From Paraburkholderia fungorum (GTDB lineage: Bacteria; Pseudomonadota; Gammaproteobacteria; Burkholderiales; Burkholderiaceae), in the NCBI RefSeq assembly GCF_902833645.1, contig NZ_CADFGE010000015.1, positions 1-64,000 of the forward strand: DNA of 64,000 nucleotides, given 5' to 3'. Below are positions 16,993 through 26,647 of the stretch, one piece after another (the first letter of the stretch is position 1; every line of letters starts with the position of its first letter). The notes beneath the pieces were generated by a model. It did not search any database. It saw nothing but the letters and a program-made list of their open reading frames with translations, and was not told the origin of the DNA. Position numbers and translations under genes: made by a program.

Positions 16993-18297
16993 TCAGGAGG
17001 CGTCGAGTTCGCGTCCTTTGGTTTCCGGCAAGGTCAGCGCGGCGAGAATCACGACGCCATATGCCGCGGCGGCGAATACGCCGATCGCATGGCCGAGCGG
17101 CATGGTCTGCGAAACGTAGCCGATCAGGAAAGGAAACGTTGCGCCGACCGCCCGCCCGAAGTTGTAGCAGAACCCCTGACCGGAGCCGCGAATCCGGGTC
17201 GGGAACAGTTCGGTGAGGAACGCGCCCATGCCTGAAAAAATGCCGGACGCGCAGAAGCCGAGCGGGAAGCCAAGCACGAGCATGGTGAGGTTATCGAGCG
17301 GCAGTTGCGTATAGATCAGCGCGATCGCACACGAAGCCAGCGCGAATGCGATGAACGCGCGCTTGCGGCCGATTTTGTCGCTGACGTAAGCGCCGGTCAG
17401 ATAGCCGCAGTACGAACCGACGATGACCACGCCCAGATAGCTGCCGGTGCCGATTACGCTCAGATGCCGCTCGGTTTTCAGATACGTCGGCAACCATGTG
17501 GTGACGGCGTAATAGCCGCCTTGCACGCCGGTCGCGAGAATGGATGCGCGCAAAGTCGTCCAGACGATATCGCCGCGGAAGATGTCGATCAGCGAAGGGC
17601 GCGTCTGTGCGGCGGCTTGCGCTTCTTTCTGCTGCCGATGCACCTCCGGCTCGTCGACGAAGCGGCGGATCCAGATCACGAACGGCGCCGGGGCGATGCC
17701 GATCGCGAACAGCACGCGCCACGCGTATTCGGCCGGTATCCATGAAAACACCGCCATAAACAGCAGCGTGGACACGCCCCAGCCGATCGCCCAGCCTGCC
17801 TGCACCAGGCCGACCGCCTTGCCGCGGTCACGCGGACGGATCACTTCGCCGATCAGTACCGCGCCCGCCGTCCATTCGCCGCCGAAGCCGAGCCCCATCA
17901 ATCCGCGCGCCCATAGCAACTGCGAGAAGTTCTGCGCCAGCGCGCACGCCAGCGTGAACACCGCGAACCAGAGAATCGTGATCTGCAAGGTTTTCACCCG
18001 GCCGATGCGATCGGACAGCACGCCGGCCGCCCAGCCGCCGACGGCCGAACTCAACAGCGTGACCGTTCCGATGAGCCCGGCATCGCCGCGTGTGATGCCC
18101 CACGTCGCAATCAGCGTCGGGATCACGAAGCTCAGGAATTGCGTGTCCATGGCGTCGAGCACGTAGCCGATCTTGCAGCTCCAGAACGCACGCTTTTCGC
18201 CGGCGGAAATCTGCCGATACCATGCGAACGGTCCTTTCCCTGTACCGGGCGCGTCGTAGCGTTCGGCGTCTGCGGTCAATTGCGCTTCGGTTTTCAT
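16993..18297 (-). CDS. MFS transporter (metabolite:H+ symporter type)
   Basis: 434 aa with twelve predicted helices. The loop motif GVLSDRIGRVKTL between helices 2 and 3 and its second copy SDKIGRKRAF, together with GLGFGGEWTAGAVLIGEVI, place it with organic-acid and aromatic-acid symporters. It lies 77 bp downstream of the hydro-lyase gene on the same strand, and a LysR gene diverges from the pair, so it probably imports the substrate of that small pathway. The substrate is unknown. Confidence 0.87.
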   Translation of the reverse strand: MKTEAQLTADAERYDAPGTGKGPFAWYRQISAGEKRAFWSCKIGYVLDAMDTQFLSFVIPTLIATWGITRGDAGLIGTVTLLSSAVGGWAAGVLSDRIGRVKTLQITILWFAVFTLACALAQNFSQLLWARGLMGLGFGGEWTAGAVLIGEVIRPRDRGKAVGLVQAGWAIGWGVSTLLFMAVFSWIPAEYAWRVLFAIGIAPAPFVIWIRRFVDEPEVHRQQKEAQAAAQTRPSLIDIFRGDIVWTTLRASILATGVQGGYYAVTTWLPTYLKTERHLSVIGTGSYLGVVIVGSYCGYLTGAYVSDKIGRKRAFIAFALASCAIALIYTQLPLDNLTMLVLGFPLGFCASGIFSGMGAFLTELFPTRIRGSGQGFCYNFGRAVGATFPFLIGYVSQTMPLGHAIGVFAAAAYGVVILAALTLPETKGRELDAS

Positions 18298-18374
18298 GCT
18301 GGGACTCCGGTCGTGGTCGGTGGCCGCGTCTTGCCGTGCAGCTTGTGGTTAGGACAACTCGAATAACGCCGCGG

Positions 18375-19154
18375 TTAAAGTATCGCCAGCGTGGTGTTGG
18401 GAATGTCGGTGACGAGCATGTGTCCCGGTTTGTGCGCGATCGCAAACGGCAAACGCGCACTTTCTATTGCGGCTTGCGGCGTGACGCCACAGGCCCAGAA
18501 CACGGGTAGCTCGTCGCTGCGCACTTCGACTGCGTCGCCGAAATCGGGCCGCGCGATGTCACGAATACCGAGCAGCGCAGGATCGCCGATATGCACCGGC
18601 GCGCCATGCACCGCGGGAAAGCGGCTGGTGATCTGAATGGCGCGGATCGCGTCGGCGGCTTTCATCGGCCGCATCGAAACCACGCGGTTACCGCCGAACA
18701 CGCCCGCGGCCACGTTGCGCTCGCGGGTTCGATACATCGGCACATTCACCTGCTGTTCGATATGGCGCAGCGGAATGCCTTCGCGCCGCAGCATTTCCTC
18801 GAACGAAAACGAACAGCCGATCGCGAACACCACCAGGTCGTCCCGCCAAAGCTCGTCGAGGCTATGCACTTCCTCGCTGCGCTCGCCGTGGCGATACACA
18901 TAAAACGCGGGGACGTCGTTGCGTATGTCGAGATCGTCGCCTAGCGACGGTACGCGCCATTGGCCCGGTTCACCGATGCCGAGCAATGGGCAGGCTTTGG
19001 GATTGAGCGTGCAGAAGCGCAGGAAATCGTCGGCGTATTGCCTCGGCAGGATGGCGAGGTTGGCTTGTGCATAGTCGCCACAGTAGCCCGCAGTCGGGCC
19101 GGACAGGCGGCGATTGCGAATCTGTTGACGAAACTCGGAAGGCGTGTAGGACAT
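18375..19154 (-). CDS. Putative hydro-lyase (DUF1445 / D-glutamate cyclase-like family)
   Basis: 259 aa, full length for the UPF0317/DUF1445 family. Typical stretches are RRLSGPTAGYCGDYAQANL, FAIGCSFSFEEMLRREGIP and FWACGVTPQAA. The family is annotated as hydro-lyase, and a mammalian relative acts on D-glutamate, so an amino-acid or lactam substrate is possible. I begin at MSYTPSEFRQQ (19154) as relatives do. It probably forms an operon with the MFS gene downstream and is controlled by the divergent LysR. Confidence 0.85.
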   Translation of the reverse strand: MSYTPSEFRQQIRNRRLSGPTAGYCGDYAQANLAILPRQYADDFLRFCTLNPKACPLLGIGEPGQWRVPSLGDDLDIRNDVPAFYVYRHGERSEEVHSLDELWRDDLVVFAIGCSFSFEEMLRREGIPLRHIEQQVNVPMYRTRERNVAAGVFGGNRVVSMRPMKAADAIRAIQITSRFPAVHGAPVHIGDPALLGIRDIARPDFGDAVEVRSDELPVFWACGVTPQAAIESARLPFAIAHKPGHMLVTDIPNTTLAIL

Positions 19155-19246
19155 GAAAGGCTCGACTCCAGCTAGGTCCGGTTGACTTATGGAATCCAGA
19201 TTAGTAACGCCAAAAATATCCATCCAGCGAGTTATTCTTGTGTTTT

Positions 19247-19263
19247 GTTAAATTAAACTTAAC
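19247..19263. promoter_or_regulatory. Candidate LysR operator in the divergent promoter
   Basis: The AT-rich inverted repeat GTTAAATTAAACTTAAC has arms GTTAA and TTAAC seven bases apart and fits the T-N11-A pattern of LysR sites. It lies between the hydro-lyase start (19154) and the LysR start (19328), 64 bp before the latter. Confidence 0.55.
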
Positions 19264-19327
19264 AGCACAGGCAGGATTCAGCCGCGATGATCGCGTGCAT
19301 CAGATCGCTGTTGGGAGAGCTAATGCA

Positions 19328-20266
19328 ATGAATACGCGCTTTGTCGAAACGTTTTTGACGCTCGCCCGTCTAGGCAGCTTTCGCGCGACCGCGGCTGCAA
19401 TGCATGCGACGCCCGCTGCAATTTCGCTGCGTATCAAAACGCTTGAAGCCGAGTTGGGCGTGGAGCTGATCGAACGCGACGCTGCGGAGTTTCAACTCAC
19501 GGCGCATGGCGAACGGTTGCTCGCGCACGCGCGCTCGGTCGTGCAGGCCACGCGTTCGCTGCAACTGGCCGCGCAGGACGAAACCCAGGTGACGAAGCGG
19601 CTGCGGCTCGGCGTGGTCGAAACAGTGGTGCATAGCTGGCTGCCGGACTACATCCGGATGCTGAATGTCGAGTACAACCGCATCGTTGTAGACCTGAGCG
19701 TGGACACGAGTGCCGTGCTTGGACCCCGGCTGCGCGCGGGCGAACTGGATCTCGTCATTCAGGTGGAGGAAACCGGCGTGCAGGAAGCGTCGATTGTTTC
19801 GACCTTGCTGGCGAGCTATCCCGTGCGCTGGATCGCGCGCAACGATCTGATTCCGGCGAGTCGCGCGAAACATGTGCAGACGATCTTGCAGAAACCCGTG
19901 CTGACGTTCGGCCGGGGCACCGCGCCGCAAATCGCCGTGGATGCGATCGTCGAGATGCTGGCGAAGCGTGCCGGCGTGCCGGCAGCGGATACGCAGGTGA
20001 CCTGCATGCCGTCGGTTGCGGTGATCGTGAAACTGTTGCGCGACGGCTATGGAATCGCGGCGGTGCCGGCTCTGTTTGTCGAGCCTTTCCTGGGCAGCGG
20101 CGAACTTGGGCAACTACAGGTGCGTCCGTTGCCGCCGCCGATCGACATCGCGATGTACTACCGCGACGACGCCGACGTCGGTGTGCTGGCGGCGTCGCGT
20201 GTTGCGCGCAGCGCGTGTGACCAGTATGCGAAGGCGATGGGGCGGCAGTTGATCGAGCGGCGGTAA
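19328..20266 (+). CDS. LysR-family transcriptional regulator
   Basis: 312 aa. Winged helix at residues 1-60 (FVETFLTLARLGSFRATAAA, AISLRIKTLEAELGVEL) and a LysR substrate-binding domain after it. ATG at 19328 is chosen because family members start MNTRFVETF and GGGAG lies upstream. It is divergent from the hydro-lyase/MFS operon, its likely target, with an inverted repeat between them. Confidence 0.9.
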   Translation: MNTRFVETFLTLARLGSFRATAAAMHATPAAISLRIKTLEAELGVELIERDAAEFQLTAHGERLLAHARSVVQATRSLQLAAQDETQVTKRLRLGVVETVVHSWLPDYIRMLNVEYNRIVVDLSVDTSAVLGPRLRAGELDLVIQVEETGVQEASIVSTLLASYPVRWIARNDLIPASRAKHVQTILQKPVLTFGRGTAPQIAVDAIVEMLAKRAGVPAADTQVTCMPSVAVIVKLLRDGYGIAAVPALFVEPFLGSGELGQLQVRPLPPPIDIAMYYRDDADVGVLAASRVARSACDQYAKAMGRQLIERR

Positions 20267-20345
20267 TGGGCCGCGAGGCCGAGGCCTGTTCCGCCATGGA
20301 AGGTGGCGCTCAAAGCGCGGCGGTGAGGCCGCGTCCTGACGCCGG

Positions 20346-21275
20346 TTATTGCGCGAGGCGCCGACGCGCCGTAGCGGCCAGATTGTCGAACGTGAAGCTG
20401 TTCGCGGCAAGCGCGGCGGCGTCGGGAAAATTCTCACGCGTAATGTCCGTCAATACCTGACCCGGCGGCGCTTCGATCAGCACGCGGGCACCCATTTCCT
20501 GCATGACGGTGAGCGCGTCGAACCAGCGGACGGTATGGCGCATATTGGTCGCAAGATCGTCGCGAATGGCCTCTGCCGTGTACAGCGGACGGCCACCGCG
20601 ATTGCCGACATAGATGCTTTGTGGCGTGTGGAAAGGGACATGTTGTGCGTATGCGACCAGCTCGTCCGTGGCATGCGCGAGCAGTTCGCAATGCGACGGC
20701 ACGCTCACCGCAAGACGGACGGCTTTGCGAGCGCCCGCAGTTAGCGCGCGTTCGATGAAGGCGTCCAGCGCGGCATTCGCGCCGGCCATGACGATCTGAC
20801 GCGGCGCATTCACGTTGCCGATATAGACCCGTTGATAGCCCGCGTCCACGTGTTGCACGGCGAGTGTTTCGAGTTGGTGCTCGGTCAGACCCGACACCGC
20901 TGCGAGGCCGTAGCCGGTCGGGTACGCCGTCTCCATCAATTCGGCGCGTTTTCGTACCATGCGTAACGCGTCATCGAAGCGAATCGCGCCGCAACTGACC
21001 GCCGCTGCATAGGCACCCACCGACAAACCGGCGCTGATCTCCGGCGTGAGTTGTGCATCGGCTAGTGCACGCGTGATCGCCACGCCCGCAACGGTCAAGC
21101 CGATCTGAACGGCTACGGTTGAGCGCAGTGCGTCCGGTGTGTCGAGAGTGAGTAGGTCGGTACCGAGCACCTGCGACGCTTCATCGAGCGTATCGGTCAC
21201 GGCGTGGTGCTGCGGCAGACGATGCAGAAATCCGTCCGATTGCGCCCCCTGGCCGGGAAACAGAAGGGCGAGCAT
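20346..21275 (-). CDS. mdcH: Malonate decarboxylase acyltransferase subunit MdcH
   Basis: 309 aa. Malonyl-CoA:ACP transacylase fold with LLFPGQGAQ near the N-terminus and the nucleophile in GLSVGAYAA (S85); VPSHCELL supplies the expected histidine. MdcH transfers the malonyl group onto the acyl-carrier subunit MdcC to start the cycle. Its ATG overlaps the mdcG stop (TGATG). It is the last gene of the mdc operon. Confidence 0.92.
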   Translation of the reverse strand: MLALLFPGQGAQSDGFLHRLPQHHAVTDTLDEASQVLGTDLLTLDTPDALRSTVAVQIGLTVAGVAITRALADAQLTPEISAGLSVGAYAAAVSCGAIRFDDALRMVRKRAELMETAYPTGYGLAAVSGLTEHQLETLAVQHVDAGYQRVYIGNVNAPRQIVMAGANAALDAFIERALTAGARKAVRLAVSVPSHCELLAHATDELVAYAQHVPFHTPQSIYVGNRGGRPLYTAEAIRDDLATNMRHTVRWFDALTVMQEMGARVLIEAPPGQVLTDITRENFPDAAALAANSFTFDNLAATARRRLAQ

Positions 21276-21976
21276 CAGGCGGCGACGTGAGCGGGCGCCC
21301 ACGGATCGCGAACCAGTTGAGGGCCGCGCGCATGGCGTGCCATCACACGAGCTTTGCCCGCTGCCCACTCTGTCAGGGCAACGCCGCCCGCGGGCGTTTC
21401 AAGTTGCGCGTCCACGCGAATGCCGGCGCATTGTGCGATGGCTTGCAACTGATGCAGCAACTGAATAGCCATGTCGTGCGAGAGTTTCTCCGGCGTGCGG
21501 ATCAGCAGATCGAGATCGCTCGATAACGTAACGGTGGGTATCTGGGTGGCCAGTTCGAAGCCCGTGCTGCCGGTTGGTCCCCAGACGAATTCAGACAATG
21601 CGCCACCGGCCGCCTCGCGTTGCACGACGGCAAGGGCAAGGGCCGTAAAAGCGGGCAACGCATTGCGCGCCGCAAGAGGATTGCGCACGGCTAACGCCTC
21701 CGGCGATACGGCAGTTTCGATATCGTCCAGATGCACCCACGTGCCGTAACGCTGCGAGCGCTCCATACCGCGCACGCCGATCGCCACGAAGCCGTCCGCG
21801 GCCAGCGCGCGTCTCACAACCACATACGGCGCGCGCTCGAAAGATTCGCGCACCCATGCCGGCTCGCCGTCGAAAAGCGGCAAGCGGTGCAGGCGCAGCA
21901 GATCGTGCGGCCGCCAACGCGCATCGCACGACAGCGGGTCAGCGACTGCAAACGGTGGCGCGGCACAGGCCTGCAT
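21275..21976 (-). CDS. mdcG: Phosphoribosyl-dephospho-CoA transferase MdcG (holo-ACP synthase)
   Basis: 233 aa. MdcG attaches the 2'-(5''-phosphoribosyl)-3'-dephospho-CoA prosthetic group to a serine of MdcC. The nucleotidyltransferase-like motifs are present: WGPTGSTGFELAT and the acidic pair in SSDLDLLIR (D154, D156). The start overlaps the mdcE stop as TAATG and the stop overlaps the mdcH start as TGATG, so translation is coupled on both sides. Confidence 0.92.
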   Translation of the reverse strand: MQACAAPPFAVADPLSCDARWRPHDLLRLHRLPLFDGEPAWVRESFERAPYVVVRRALAADGFVAIGVRGMERSQRYGTWVHLDDIETAVSPEALAVRNPLAARNALPAFTALALAVVQREAAGGALSEFVWGPTGSTGFELATQIPTVTLSSDLDLLIRTPEKLSHDMAIQLLHQLQAIAQCAGIRVDAQLETPAGGVALTEWAAGKARVMARHARGPQLVRDPWAPAHVAA

Positions 21977-22791
21977 TACACAGCGTCCCATTGTTCGGCG
22001 AGACGCCGCCGCACTTCGATCGACGCCGCGCGGTTCTTGCGCGCCGCTGCCGATTCGAGCCGGTGCGAAAGATCGCGCTGCCCTTCGCGGGCGCTGCGAA
22101 TCTGCCCGACGAGCACCTGACGCACCCGTTCGATCTGCGCGGCATCCGGTGCATCGGCGTCGACGTTTTCGATCAGTTGATCGAGCAGGCCGAGTTTGGC
22201 AAACGACGTCATCGAGTACGACATCGGCACAATCGTTTCGCCGAGCGCGTCGAGGGCTTCGACGGTGCGCCGCGTGACCCGGGCGGCGGCTTCCTTGCCC
22301 ATCGCATGGACCATCGTGCCCGGCGCGTCGAGTGCGACGATCCGGTTGGCCTGATAGCCGTGCGCGAGGAACGCGCCGGACATGGCGGGCCCGACGATTA
22401 GCGCGATCACCGGATGCCCGGCATCGCGCGCCGTCGCGTACGCATCGACCGCGGCCGCGCATGCGAGATGGATGCCGAGCATTTCCTCGCGGTAGCCATA
22501 CGCCTGACTTTTGACATCGACGATCGCGACGATCGGGCGGCCCGTGCCGCTCGTTTCGTCCAGCGCGATGGCCTCGCGTACCGCGCGCGCGAGCTGCCAG
22601 CCTTGTTCGAGACCGACGACGTTGTCGGTGGCGCGCGCAAAGCGGTTGTCGGGATCGGGAACCACCGCAATGAAGCGCGCGGTCTCGCCGCCGAGCGATG
22701 CATCGCTGCTCCATACGGGCGCCTTGCTGGACGGTTCGCCGGCCAGCGCATGGAACCAGCGCGCGCCGCGGCTGAGGGAGGTATCGCTCAT
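21976..22791 (-). CDS. mdcE: Malonate decarboxylase gamma subunit MdcE
   Basis: 271 aa with the crotonase-like carboxyltransferase fold. Typical stretches are PIVAIVDVKSQAYGYREEMLGIHLACAA and ALIVGPAMSGAFLAHGYQANR. With MdcD it decarboxylates the malonyl-thioester on MdcC. Start overlaps the mdcD stop by four bases. Confidence 0.92.
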   Translation of the reverse strand: MSDTSLSRGARWFHALAGEPSSKAPVWSSDASLGGETARFIAVVPDPDNRFARATDNVVGLEQGWQLARAVREAIALDETSGTGRPIVAIVDVKSQAYGYREEMLGIHLACAAAVDAYATARDAGHPVIALIVGPAMSGAFLAHGYQANRIVALDAPGTMVHAMGKEAAARVTRRTVEALDALGETIVPMSYSMTSFAKLGLLDQLIENVDADAPDAAQIERVRQVLVGQIRSAREGQRDLSHRLESAAARKNRAASIEVRRRLAEQWDAV

Positions 22792-23675
22792 GCCTGCTCC
22801 TTGCGCGCGTTGTGTTGCGCAGAAGATGGGTTGTACACGTCACGCATCGTTTCGGGTGTCACACTGGCCGGGTCGATCCGCGCGAGGCGCTCGAGGAACA
22901 TGTCGACCTGTTCGCTGCGGTGCGCGGCTGGCAGGCCGAGCTTGAACGCGGCGTGCACGGCTGCGCGCACGGCGTCAGTAGCGTCGTCGACCAGTTGATC
23001 GGCGAGCGCGGTCGCGGCCCTTTGTTCGCCGCCTATCAATTGCCACACGCGGCGCCGGTCGCTCGAGTCGAGTTCTTCGATACCGGCTTCCTGTTCGATG
23101 ACTTCGGGGCCGTTCATGCCGAGCCGTCCTTGCTTCGTCACGACCAGATACGAGCACAAGGCCGCTGCCAGCGACATGCCGCCAAAGCAACCGACCATCC
23201 CCGCGATCACACCGACGACCGGCACATGCCGGCGCAACGCGACGATCGCGGCCTGAATCTCGGCGATTACCGCGAGGCCGAGATTGGCTTCCTGAAGCCG
23301 CACACCACCGGTCTCGAACAGCACGACGGGGCGGACGATCTTGCCGCGTTCGCAGTCGCGCAAGGCCATGGTGAGCGCAGCGGCGATCTTGCTGCCCGAG
23401 ACTTCGCCGATACTGCCGCCCTGGAACGCGGACTCGATCGCGGCGACCACGGCCGGCTCGCCGTCGATGGTGCCGCGCGCGATCACGCAGCCGTCATCCG
23501 CCTGGCAGACGACACCTTGCAGCGGCAGCCACGGCGATTCGATCTTGTCGAACGGTCCGAGCAGTTCGCGGAACGTGCCCGCGTCGAGCAGCGCGCGAGC
23601 CCGTTCGCGCGCGGGCAGCTCGATGAAGCTGTCGAGCAGCATGGGTGCGGAACGCGCGGTGGCGATTGTGTTCAT
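22788..23675 (-). CDS. mdcD: Malonate decarboxylase beta subunit MdcD
   Basis: 295 aa, acetyl-CoA-carboxylase beta-like fold. Signatures include AAIESAFQGGSIGEVSGSKIA, LFETGGVRLQEANLGLA and GVIAGMVGCFGGMSLAAALC. The start is the ATG at 23675, overlapping the mdcC stop by four bases; the longer open frame upstream overlaps mdcC and is not real. It forms the decarboxylase with MdcE. Confidence 0.92.
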   Translation of the reverse strand: MNTIATARSAPMLLDSFIELPARERARALLDAGTFRELLGPFDKIESPWLPLQGVVCQADDGCVIARGTIDGEPAVVAAIESAFQGGSIGEVSGSKIAAALTMALRDCERGKIVRPVVLFETGGVRLQEANLGLAVIAEIQAAIVALRRHVPVVGVIAGMVGCFGGMSLAAALCSYLVVTKQGRLGMNGPEVIEQEAGIEELDSSDRRRVWQLIGGEQRAATALADQLVDDATDAVRAAVHAAFKLGLPAAHRSEQVDMFLERLARIDPASVTPETMRDVYNPSSAQHNARKEQA

Positions 23676-23986
23676 GCGCCGTCCCCCTGTTCCGCCGCTT
23701 CGATGGCTTCGGCGAGCCGCAGTGCCACCACGCCGGGCGTCGCGCCGAAGTCGTTGATTTCGATTTGCGCGGCGCCGTCGTAACGGCTGAAGAAGCGGTC
23801 GAGCACGCTCTTCCAGATGTGGCTGTAACCGTCGACGCTGGTGCGCACGACCACATGCGCGCTCAGGGCGGCACCGGTTTCGGCGGGCGACAGCAGGACT
23901 TCCAGATCGCCCGAGCCGACTACGCCGACATGCGCGCGCGTCGTGACGGCGCGTTGCGCCGGATAGTCGAAGGTTAGATGTTCCAT
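23672..23986 (-). CDS. mdcC: Malonate decarboxylase acyl carrier protein MdcC (delta subunit)
   Basis: 104 aa. The conserved VVGSGDLEVLL carries Ser25, the residue that receives the phosphoribosyl-dephospho-CoA arm in known MdcC proteins. Its start lies inside the last codons of mdcB (13-base overlap). Confidence 0.92.
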   Translation of the reverse strand: MEHLTFDYPAQRAVTTRAHVGVVGSGDLEVLLSPAETGAALSAHVVVRTSVDGYSHIWKSVLDRFFSRYDGAAQIEINDFGATPGVVALRLAEAIEAAEQGDGA

Positions 23987-24966
23987 GCGGTTGAGCTCCC
24001 AGCGGCGTCGTGATGCGCCAGCATGTCGAGAAAGAGGGTGGCGGCGAGCAGATCGGCTGCGCCGCCAGGGGACGCGTTGAGCGACAGTAATGCGTGTTCC
24101 AACGCCACGAAGGCGGCCTGGCCGTGCGGCGTCGAACTTCCGCCGGCCTCCAGCACACGGTGAGCGCCGTGCTGCGCGGCGTGCAAACCAGGCAAACCCG
24201 CGCGATGCAGCAGGCAGGTATCGTCGAGTGAGGCCATGATCGAGAGCAGGACGTCAATGCGCGCGGCGTTTTCGTCGACACCGTTGGCTCGCGCCGTGTG
24301 CAACGCGGGCAAGCCGATCTCGATGACGTGCGGGAAACCGTCTTGTGCCTCGCGGCGCGCACCGCCCACCTGATAGCGCTGCCGCGCCCGTTCGCCGTGA
24401 CTATCGGTGGGGGCGGCGAAGCGGTCCGGGAAGCACGCAATCTGCGCGGCGAGCGTGCAGATCTTGGGAGCACTCACACGCGTGGCAGTGCTTGACATCG
24501 ATGCGCCCGCCACCAGCAAGCCGACTATCCAGATTGCGCCGCGATGGGCATTGCTGCCGCGAGTGGCAGCCAACATGTCCCGCTCGCCGGCGCGGCCGAT
24601 TTGCGCGAGTTCGGCGCGCAACAGCGCCGAAGGTTCGCCCCGCTGGCGAGCCGTGCGTGCCAGCGCCGCGAATGTCGGTTCGAGCGTACGGGCCGAGCGC
24701 AGCATGGTAGGCAGATCGAGGTCGCGATGCGCGCCGCTGCCGCGCCGGTCGACCAGTGCGGGCTTCGGCGTAAGCTGCGCTTCTTCGATCAGCGCGGTGA
24801 CGGCGTAGTGCGCAAGTTGCGTATCGAGTTGGGTATCGGAGCGTGCCGTGCGTGTCTTGACGCCACCGGTCTGTCGGTCAGTCAATGCAGCAGAAAGAGG
24901 CATGCATTCAGCTTGCGCTGCCGGCATCGCGCCGGCCTCGCGTTCGAGCAAAGCGGCAGGCGCCAT
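23974..24966 (-). CDS. mdcB: Triphosphoribosyl-dephospho-CoA synthase MdcB
   Basis: 330 aa, CitG/MdcB family. It makes the prosthetic-group precursor from ATP and dephospho-CoA. Family stretches: AVTALIEEAQLTPKPALVDRRGSGAHRDLDL, GSNAHRGAIWIVGLL, and LDDTCLLHRAGLPGL. ATG at 24966 is preceded by AGGAG at the end of mdcA. A Gln/Ala-rich N-terminal 60 residues precedes the conserved domain. Confidence 0.9.
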   Translation of the reverse strand: MAPAALLEREAGAMPAAQAECMPLSAALTDRQTGGVKTRTARSDTQLDTQLAHYAVTALIEEAQLTPKPALVDRRGSGAHRDLDLPTMLRSARTLEPTFAALARTARQRGEPSALLRAELAQIGRAGERDMLAATRGSNAHRGAIWIVGLLVAGASMSSTATRVSAPKICTLAAQIACFPDRFAAPTDSHGERARQRYQVGGARREAQDGFPHVIEIGLPALHTARANGVDENAARIDVLLSIMASLDDTCLLHRAGLPGLHAAQHGAHRVLEAGGSSTPHGQAAFVALEHALLSLNASPGGAADLLAATLFLDMLAHHDAAGSSTAWNI

Positions 24967-24968
24967 GG

Positions 24969-26639
24969 TTACCAGCTCCTGAAGCGGGCCGGCGGCGCGT
25001 ACAGGCCACCCGACCACGTCACCAGATCGTCGATGCTGCGTGCCGCCAGCAGCGAACGCTTCGCTTCGCCGCGCCGAATGCCGAGGTCCTCCGGATACGC
25101 GACGATGCCGCGTCGACGTAATTCAGCCGTCTGCTCCGGCTTCGCGCGTAACCCGATTGGCGTCACACCGGCCACCGCAGCCAGCGCCGCACGCCGCTCG
25201 TCGATGCCTTCGGCCTTGTGCAGATACGCGATGCCTTCCTCGGTGACGACATGGCTTACGTCGTCGCCGTAGATCATCACGGGTGCAATCGGCATGCCGC
25301 TTTTCGCGCCGACAGCGACCGCGTCGAGTTCATCGACGAAAGTCGGCTCGCCGCCTTTCTTGTACGTTTCGGCCATCTGCACGACCAGCTTCTGCCCGCG
25401 CGAGACCGGACCCTGGTTCTTCAGCAGCTTGAGCCAGGCTTCGCTCGAATGACGCCGGCCGCGCGGATCGTGGCCCATGTTCGGCGCACCGCCGAAACCG
25501 GCAAGACGTCCGCGCGTGACCGTCGATGAATTCGCGTCGCCGTCGATCTGCAAGGTCGAGCCGATAAACAGATCGACGCCGTATTGGCCGGCCAGTTGGC
25601 ACAGCACGCGGTTCGAGCGCAGGCTGCCGTCGTTGCCCGTGAAAAATACGTCGGGACGCGCCTCGATATACGCCTCCATGCCGACTTCGCTGCCGAAACA
25701 ATGAATGCTGTCGACCCAGCCCGATTCGATCGCGGGAATCATGGTGGGATGCGGATTAAGGGTCCAGTTGCGGCAGATTTTGCCCTTCAGGCCGAGCGAT
25801 TCGCCATACGTGGGCAGCAACAGTTCGATCGCCGCGGTATCGAAGCCGATGCCGTGATTCAACGAGCTCACACCGTACGGTTCGTAGATGCCGCGAATCA
25901 CCATCATCGCGGTGAGCACCTGCAGATCGCCGATATGCCGCGGGTCGCGCGTGAACAGCGGCTCGACCGCGAAGGGCCGATCCGCCTGCACAACCACATC
26001 GACCCACGAACCCGGAATATCGACGCGCGGCAGTTCGTCGACGATCTCATTGACCTGCACGATCACGATGCCATGCCGGAACGCCGCGGCTTCGGCAATG
26101 GTCGGCGTGTCTTCGGTGTTCGGACCGGTATACAGGTTGCCGTGACGGTCGGCCTTCTCCGCGCACAGCAACGCGACGTGCGGCGTGAGGTCGACGAACA
26201 TGCGTGCGTACAACTCGACGTACGTATAGATCGCACCGATTTCCAGCTGCCCGTCTTCGAGCAACTGCGCGACGCGCAAACTCTGCGGCCCGGCAAACGA
26301 GAAATCGACCTTGTGCGTGATACCGCGTTCGAACAGTGCCAGATGCTCAGGACGACTGATGCTCGAAATCAGCAGATGCACGTCGTGGATCTTTTGCGGA
26401 TCGACCTTGGCAAACGAGCGGGACAGGAAGTCGGCCTGTTTCTGGTTGTCGCCTTCGAGTGCGACGCGGTCGCCAGGTTGAATCAGTGTTTCGAGTGCAT
26501 CGACGATGCGGTTGGTCGGCAGGATGCCGTCTTCCAGCCACGGTGCGATGGCCGCGAGGCGACGGTTCTTTTCGTCGCGGCGGGTCGTCCAGGAACGCGT
26601 GGCGACGGACGCTTCAGTGGCTTCGGCGGGGTGGTTCAT
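24969..26639 (-). CDS. mdcA: Malonate decarboxylase alpha subunit MdcA (acetyl-S-ACP:malonate transferase)
   Basis: 556 aa, usual length. It exchanges acetyl for malonyl on the carrier arm, giving malonyl-S-ACP and acetate. Conserved regions include GDRVALEGDNQKQADFLSRSF, YGVSSLNHGIGFDTAAIELLLPTYG and FGGAPNMGHDPRGRRHSSEAW. First structural gene of the operon, 8 bp after the gntR stop. Confidence 0.93.
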   Translation of the reverse strand: MNHPAEATEASVATRSWTTRRDEKNRRLAAIAPWLEDGILPTNRIVDALETLIQPGDRVALEGDNQKQADFLSRSFAKVDPQKIHDVHLLISSISRPEHLALFERGITHKVDFSFAGPQSLRVAQLLEDGQLEIGAIYTYVELYARMFVDLTPHVALLCAEKADRHGNLYTGPNTEDTPTIAEAAAFRHGIVIVQVNEIVDELPRVDIPGSWVDVVVQADRPFAVEPLFTRDPRHIGDLQVLTAMMVIRGIYEPYGVSSLNHGIGFDTAAIELLLPTYGESLGLKGKICRNWTLNPHPTMIPAIESGWVDSIHCFGSEVGMEAYIEARPDVFFTGNDGSLRSNRVLCQLAGQYGVDLFIGSTLQIDGDANSSTVTRGRLAGFGGAPNMGHDPRGRRHSSEAWLKLLKNQGPVSRGQKLVVQMAETYKKGGEPTFVDELDAVAVGAKSGMPIAPVMIYGDDVSHVVTEEGIAYLHKAEGIDERRAALAAVAGVTPIGLRAKPEQTAELRRRGIVAYPEDLGIRRGEAKRSLLAARSIDDLVTWSGGLYAPPARFRSW

Positions 26640-26647
26640 CGGCGGAT

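Noticed and set aside
21275..22843. Fused long frames across mdcG/mdcE and mdcD/mdcB as single genes
   Set aside because: Each true gene has its own start overlapping the previous stop (TAATG, ATGA), and the extra parts are antisense-like or out-of-frame readings of the neighbouring mdc genes.
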